Source of the DNA: CAXYVC01 sp964292295 | GTDB lineage: Bacteria; Acidobacteriota; Holophagae; Holophagales; Holophagaceae | DNA: 10,143 nucleotides | Reading direction: 5' to 3' | NCBI GenBank assembly: GCA_964292295.1 | Contig: CAXYVC010000101.1 | Span: 1-10,143 of the forward strand | Shown here: piece by piece, positions 6,382 to 10,143 of the stretch | Layout: each line of letters starts with the position of its first letter | Numbering within the stretch: position 1 is the first letter of the stretch | Notes under the pieces: model-generated | Databases searched by the model: none | Seen by the model: only the letters and a program-made list of their open reading frames with translations | Told to the model about the DNA's origin: nothing | Made by a program: the position numbers and the translations under genes

Positions 6382-8097
6382 ATGAAGGTGATCGTGGCGA
6401 GGACGGCGGGCTTCTGCTGGGGCGTGCGGCGCGCCATGGACGCGGTGCTGGAGGTCTCGGCCCGCCGGGGCGGTCGCGTGCAGACCCTGGGGCCCCTCAT
6501 CCACAACCCCCAGGCCCTGGACCTCATCGCCCGCCGGGGCGTGTCCGTGGCCAAGGAGCCCGGGGAGGTGACGGGCGGCACGGTGGTGGTCCGCGCCCAC
6601 GGCATCCCCGTGCAGGAGCTGCGCGGCCTGCGGGCGCGGGAGGCCCGGGGCGAACTGCGCGTGCGCAACGCCACCTGCCCCGAGGTGGCCAAGGTGCACG
6701 GCAAGATCCTGAAGTGGAGCCCGAAGGGCTACTTCACGGTGATCCTGGGCACGAAGGGGCACGCCGAGAGCGTGCCCCACGAGAGCTTCGCCGCCAGCGG
6801 CGCGGCCATCGTGCAGAACCTGGAGGAGGCCCGGGCCCTTCCCGACGCCTGCCTGCGCAAGGTGCTCGTGGTGGCCCAGACGACCTTCACGGTGGCGGAT
6901 TTCCACGCGATCGTGGAGGAACTCCAGCGCCGCGCCGGGGAGATGGTGGTGGAGAACACCATCTGCCGGGACACCTGGACCCGCCAGGAGGAGGCCCATC
7001 GCATCGCCGCCTCCGTGGACGCGGTGGTGGTGGTGGGCGGCCGGAACTCCGCCAACACCCGCCACCTGGTGGAGCTCTCCCGCGGCTACGGCAAGCCCGT
7101 GCAGTACGTGGAGACCGCCGCGGAGCTGGACCTGGCCGGCTTCCGGGGCACGGAGACCGTGGGCGTGCTGGCGGGCGCCTCCACCCCCACCTGGCTGGTG
7201 GAGGAGGTGGTGGACGCCCTGGAGAACCTGGCCCGGGGCCGCGAACGCCTCGCGCGCTTCGTGAAGGGCACCCTCGCGGCGCCCCTCGGGCTGGGCCTGG
7301 GAGTGGGCCTCATGACCGCCGGCGTGCACGCCTGGGCGGGCCTGCCCGTCGGCCTCTCCTATCCGGTGGTGGCGGGACTCTACATGCTGGGCATGTACCT
7401 GCTTGCGCCCTACCTGGACCCCGCGGGCCTGGAGGCGAAGGGGCCCGCCCGGGGACGGGCCCTCCGGCGCGGGCGGGGCATCCTCGTGGGCCTGGGCAGC
7501 CTGGCCCTGGCCGGCTGCCTGGCCCTGGCCGCGCGCCTGGGCTGGGGCTCCTTCCTGGCGGTGCTGGGGGCCTCCGTCGCGGGGCTCTTCTACCGGCGCA
7601 GCCTGCACCTGGGCCGCCGGCGCTACAGCCTCCAGGCCATCCCCGGCTCCAAGGACGTCCTCGTCTCCCTGGCCCTGGCGGCGGTGGCGGTGGCGGTGCC
7701 CCTGTGGCACGACGGCCGGGCCTGGGACGGCCGGGCCTGGACGGGGGTGGCCCTGGTGGCCGCCCTGGCCTTCGCCCGCACCTCCATCCACGCCATCCGG
7801 GACATGCAGAACGACCGCATCCTGGGGCGGGAGACGCTGCCCATCGCCCTGGGGCGGGATGTCGCGCGCCGCCTGATCCTGAGCGTGCTGGCCGCGGTGC
7901 TGCTCGCGGCCCTGGCGTGGACGCCCTGGGGCGACCTCGCGCGGCCCTGGGTTCCCGCGTGCGTGCTTCCCCTCTCCCTGGCCTACCCGCTCATCCACCT
8001 CTGGCTCTTCCACGAGCGCTTCTCCGTGGGGCGCGAGCTGCCGGAGCCGCCCCTGGAGCTGGCCTTCTACCTGCCGGCCCTGCTCCTGCTGGCCTGA
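6382..8097 (+). CDS. ispH: IspH fused to a UbiA-like prenyltransferase domain
   Basis: This is one uninterrupted 571-residue protein. Residues 1-290 are 4-hydroxy-3-methylbut-2-enyl diphosphate reductase, the [4Fe-4S] enzyme that makes IPP and DMAPP in the last MEP-pathway step. The three cluster cysteines are at 12, 99 and 195, with H41, H73, the GHAE motif (H127, E129), QTT (T168), NSAN (S223, N225) and GAST (S267), so this half should be active. Residues 298-571 hold about nine hydrophobic helices and the UbiA second motif D474-xxx-D478-xxxG-xx-TLP in the 473-491 segment. The first motif, normally NxxxDxxxD, reads A342-xxx-D346-xxx-L350. UbiA enzymes move prenyl chains onto acceptors for quinones, haem O and lipids. 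The fusion would tether IspH to the inner membrane next to a user of prenyl diphosphates. No frameshift or linker stop is visible. Acceptor substrate unknown; whether the UbiA half is active is uncertain. Confidence 0.93.
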   Translation: MKVIVARTAGFCWGVRRAMDAVLEVSARRGGRVQTLGPLIHNPQALDLIARRGVSVAKEPGEVTGGTVVVRAHGIPVQELRGLRAREARGELRVRNATCPEVAKVHGKILKWSPKGYFTVILGTKGHAESVPHESFAASGAAIVQNLEEARALPDACLRKVLVVAQTTFTVADFHAIVEELQRRAGEMVVENTICRDTWTRQEEAHRIAASVDAVVVVGGRNSANTRHLVELSRGYGKPVQYVETAAELDLAGFRGTETVGVLAGASTPTWLVEEVVDALENLARGRERLARFVKGTLAAPLGLGLGVGLMTAGVHAWAGLPVGLSYPVVAGLYMLGMYLLAPYLDPAGLEAKGPARGRALRRGRGILVGLGSLALAGCLALAARLGWGSFLAVLGASVAGLFYRRSLHLGRRRYSLQAIPGSKDVLVSLALAAVAVAVPLWHDGRAWDGRAWTGVALVAALAFARTSIHAIRDMQNDRILGRETLPIALGRDVARRLILSVLAAVLLAALAWTPWGDLARPWVPACVLPLSLAYPLIHLWLFHERFSVGRELPEPPLELAFYLPALLLLA

Positions 8098-8168
8098 ACC
8101 CAGGTGTTGCAATGGGGGATGCCCCGTCCCTGCCGGGCGCTGTGCATCCGAGCGCTTCCGGCGCGCGA

Positions 8169-8206
8169 TCCGGGCCAGCTCCGTCCCCGGGACGGTCTGG
8201 CCCGGA
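8169..8206 (+). terminator. Long GC-rich hairpin after the ispH fusion gene
   Basis: Outer arms 8169-8178 and 8197-8206 are exact 10-base reverse complements. Inner arms CCGTCCC (8181-8187) and GGGACGG (8189-8195) continue the stem after a small unequal bulge (CT against T). No T-run follows. It lies about 70 bases after the TGA of the ispH fusion and about 95 bases before the resB-like start, so it may end transcription, slow it, or protect the mRNA end. Confidence 0.5.
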
Positions 8207-8217
8207 CACGCTCCACG

Positions 8218-8237
8218 CCTCCCTCTACCGAGGGAGG
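8218..8237 (+). terminator. Second hairpin, perfect 8-bp stem with 4-base loop
   Basis: CCTCCCTC (8218-8225) and GAGGGAGG (8230-8237) pair perfectly around TACC, 11 bases after the larger hairpin, and are followed only by TTGG. Together with the larger hairpin it fills most of the spacer between the two genes. The role could be termination or control of the resB-like gene's leader. The rest of the spacer 8098-8299 holds nothing else I can name. Confidence 0.45.
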
Positions 8238-8299
8238 TTGGCCGGAACCGCATCATCCGGGCTGAAGCCATCCGAGGTCGGCGCGGGCACAATGGGGGC

Positions 8300-10143
8300 A
8301 TGCCTGCCCCTGATGCCTGCCAGACCCCTCGCGAGGCGCGAAGCTCCGTCCGCTTGGCCCTGCTGCTGGGCTGGGCGCTCCTGTGGAACCTGGTCCAGAC
8401 GGTGCTGGAACGCCGCGGCGCCGGGCCCGGCGCCCAGGTCCTGGCCCTGGCGCTGGGGCACCTGGCGCTGCTCGGGGGGCTGCTGCTGAGGGCGCGGGTG
8501 CGCACCCTCGCCCTGCTCACCGCGCCCTCCTTCGCCGCCCTGCAGGCCTTCCTCCTGGCCCTGGCCGTGATGCTCGGCAGTCTCGTGCTCCAGGGGCTGG
8601 GCTCCCCCGCGACCTATGCCCGGGCCTACGCAGAGAGCCCGGCCCCCCTGCGCTGGACCGTGCTGCTGCTCGTGCGCGTGGCCCACGGGGCGGACCTCTA
8701 CCACAGCCTGGGCTTCCAGGCCCTGGCGGCCCTCTTCTGCGCCTGCGCCCTGGCCGTGGCCTGGCAGCGGCGCCCCTACCGCCTGCCCCGGGTCGGCTTC
8801 CTGCTGGTGCACCTGGCGCCGGCGGTGATCCTCTGCGGCGCCCTCCTGGGGCGCTTTGCGGGGGGGCGCGCCTACGGGGAACTGCGCAAGGGACAGCCGA
8901 CGGACCGTCTCCAGCGCCTGAAGGACGGGAGTCCCGTGCGCCTGCCCTTCCAGCTGCGCCTGGACGCCTTCCGCGTGGAGCAGGGCGATCCGGAATACCG
9001 CCTCTACGCCTACGTGCAGCCGGATGGCCGGGGCGGCTTCGAGCGCAGCCCCAAGAGCTACCGTCCCCGCCAGGGGCTGGCGGGCAGGCTGCCCCTGACG
9101 GACCTGCGCTTCGAGGTGGAGCGCCTCCTGCCCAACGGGGTGGACCGCGGGCACTTCGTGGAGGACCCCGCCGCGCCGGAGGATCCCGCCGTGGCGGTGC
9201 TGCTGGGCACGGGCCGGCCGGACCCCCTGCAGGGCCCCCTCTTCGCCCGGCGGGACCCGGGCTGGCGCCGGGATGAGCCCGAGGGGCGCTTTGCCGTGGC
9301 CTACCGGGAGCGCTTCGAGCCTTCCGAACTCGCTCAGCTGAGCCCGCGGGCCCCGAAGGCGGAGCGGCTGGTGCTCGAGATGGGCGGGCATCGCTTCGAA
9401 CACCCCGCCGAGGTGGGCGGGACCTGGGAGACGCCGGGCTTCCGCCTGAAGGTGCTGGCGCTGTACCCGGATTTCACCGTGCAGCACGGGCCCGATGGCG
9501 CGCCCAGGGCCGCCACCCTCAGCCGTGCGCCCAAGGAACCCTGGCTGGAGCTGGAGATCACCCTGCGGGGCGAGCCTTCGCCGCGCCGCCTGCTCCTGAG
9601 CGCCCGGAACCCGGAGGTGACGGACCGCCTGAACGCCCCGCACCTGCCCGAAGGCGTGGGCCTGCGCTACGTGCGGGTGGGCGAGGAGCGCCAGCGCCGC
9701 TTCGTGCTGCTGACCCGCGCCGACCGCCGTGCGCGCCTCGTGGAGGAGGGCCGGGTGCTGCGCGAGGAGCCCCTGGAGGTGGGGCGTCCCTTCCTTGTGG
9801 GCCAGGGGCTGAGCGTCACGGTGCTCGCCTTCCTGGACCATCCGGCCTACGTGCCGGACTACGAGGCGCCGAAGGACGCCGCCCTCGCCGTCCAGGAGCG
9901 CAATCCGGTGCTGAAGGTGCGCCTCACGGATGCCGCAGGCCGCAGCGAATCCGCCTGGCTGGCGGGCGCCGAGGCCGGTTCGGCCCTCTTCTTCGGCGGG
10001 CGCGTGGGCCTGGTCTACCGGCCCAAGGCCTCGGAACCCAGGGACTTCCGCAGCACCCTGGCCCTGCTGGACGGCACGGGCGGCCTGGTGGGGGGGAGGG
10101 CCACGGCGCGGGGAGGGCCCGTCTGCCGCGGGGGCCGGGGGTG
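8300..10143 (+). CDS. ResB-like cytochrome c maturation protein (system II), 3' end cut off
   Basis: The frame is open from ATG 8300 to the window end (614 codons) with no stop. ResB (Ccs1/CcsB) works with ResC (CcsA) to carry haem across the membrane and attach it to apocytochrome c. The family is shown by the ADLYHSLGF segment (131-139, like the ResB D-x-YHS-x-x-F motif), a helix with LLVHLAPAVILCGALLGRF (168-186, His 171), and a large extracytoplasmic beta-rich domain (about 190-600) ending in RPKASEPRDFRSTLALLDG, typical of the ResB C-terminal part. Two extra helices (about 17-36 and 46-63) precede the usual first helix (76-99). There is no in-frame ATG, GTG or TTG between 8097 and 8300, so the start is 8300 or later, yet no good Shine-Dalgarno lies at normal spacing (a G-run ends one base before the ATG). 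A final helix and probably a resC gene should follow outside the window. Confidence 0.82.
   Translation, partial: MPAPDACQTPREARSSVRLALLLGWALLWNLVQTVLERRGAGPGAQVLALALGHLALLGGLLLRARVRTLALLTAPSFAALQAFLLALAVMLGSLVLQGLGSPATYARAYAESPAPLRWTVLLLVRVAHGADLYHSLGFQALAALFCACALAVAWQRRPYRLPRVGFLLVHLAPAVILCGALLGRFAGGRAYGELRKGQPTDRLQRLKDGSPVRLPFQLRLDAFRVEQGDPEYRLYAYVQPDGRGGFERSPKSYRPRQGLAGRLPLTDLRFEVERLLPNGVDRGHFVEDPAAPEDPAVAVLLGTGRPDPLQGPLFARRDPGWRRDEPEGRFAVAYRERFEPSELAQLSPRAPKAERLVLEMGGHRFEHPAEVGGTWETPGFRLKVLALYPDFTVQHGPDGAPRAATLSRAPKEPWLELEITLRGEPSPRRLLLSARNPEVTDRLNAPHLPEGVGLRYVRVGEERQRRFVLLTRADRRARLVEEGRVLREEPLEVGRPFLVGQGLSVTVLAFLDHPAYVPDYEAPKDAALAVQERNPVLKVRLTDAAGRSESAWLAGAEAGSALFFGGRVGLVYRPKASEPRDFRSTLALLDGTGGLVGGRATARGGPVCRGGRG

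Noticed and set aside
3950..6385. An 811-codon open frame on the + strand opposite uvrC and the anti-sigma gene.
   Set aside because: Its translation is low-complexity and rich in Leu, Gln, His, Gly and Ala, with no domain; long antisense frames are expected opposite GC-rich genes, and the - strand genes are unmistakable.
8110..8304. CAATGGGGG followed by ATGCC occurs at about 8110 and again at about 8290, one base different in spacing.
   Set aside because: A nine-base repeat in a G-rich spacer is weak evidence; no other copies or linked feature were seen, so it is probably chance.
6348..8489. A 713-codon + strand frame overlapping ispH and the resB start.
   Set aside because: It is a Gly/Pro/Arg-rich shadow of the IspH frame and would overlap two well-supported genes.
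6346..8520. A 724-codon open frame on the - strand opposite the ispH fusion gene.
   Set aside because: The product is His/Gln/Gly/Arg-rich without recognisable motifs, and the + strand protein has complete IspH motifs.
8225..9841. A 538-codon - strand frame opposite the resB-like gene.
   Set aside because: The composition is typical of an antisense shadow; the + strand frame has membrane helices and ResB motifs in the right order.
10080..10143. A possible frameshift at the window end, where the ResB frame turns Gly/Arg-rich.
   Set aside because: Neither other forward frame gives a better ResB continuation, and the present frame can still be loosely aligned, so there is no firm sign of a shift in the few codons available.
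1..10143. A defence system, CRISPR array, transposon or phage island.
   Set aside because: I saw no transposase, integrase, nuclease-helicase pair, terminal repeats or spaced direct repeats; the genes look like ordinary chromosomal content of uniform GC.

Overview
The window is very GC-rich, chromosomal-looking bacterial DNA with tightly packed genes, good Shine-Dalgarno sites and no tRNA, rRNA, insertion sequence, phage gene or CRISPR array that I can see. The gene mix is a UvrC, an RsbW-type anti-sigma kinase, a system II cytochrome c maturation ResB, an IspH fused to a UbiA-like domain, and an Ig/Fn3-bearing lipoprotein. It suggests a Gram-negative, high-GC lineage. My guess is Acidobacteriota (Holophagae such as Geothrix), with Myxococcota or another deltaproteobacterial-type group as the alternative. 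This is inferred from style and content, not from a marker gene.

Left part (1-3953, all + strand). The 3' end of a gene for a membrane-anchored Sel1-repeat protein (1-510) is followed by a 118-bp gap holding a small hairpin and the one clearly AT-rich patch I noticed. Then comes a compact three-gene set: an unrecognised protein with two membrane helices (629-1393), a 78-residue zinc-ribbon protein overlapping it by 4 bp (1390-1626), and, 38 bp later, a 762-residue lipoprotein (1665-3953). The lipoprotein carries an Fn3-like domain, two Ig-like domains and a C-terminal gluzincin metallopeptidase module. The stretch before the active HEFAH module looks like a second, dead copy of the same fold in which every zinc-binding and catalytic position is replaced.

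Middle part (3947-6247, - strand). A short anti-sigma/serine kinase gene (5801-6247) is followed after 12 bp by full-length uvrC (3947-5788). The uvrC stop overlaps the lipoprotein gene's 3' end by 7 bp, so the two transcripts converge. A perfect 10-bp hairpin just inside uvrC could end the + strand transcript.

Right part (6382-10143, + strand). A 134-bp divergent intergenic region separates the anti-sigma gene from a 571-codon gene fusing a complete IspH (last MEP-pathway step) to a nine-helix UbiA-like prenyltransferase domain. The UbiA part keeps its second Asp-rich motif but has lost most of the first. A 202-bp spacer with two strong adjacent hairpins leads to a ResB-like gene that runs off the window end.

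The best leads are the IspH-UbiA fusion with its altered active site, the tandem active/inactive peptidase lipoprotein, and the small cluster of unknown function encoded with that lipoprotein.
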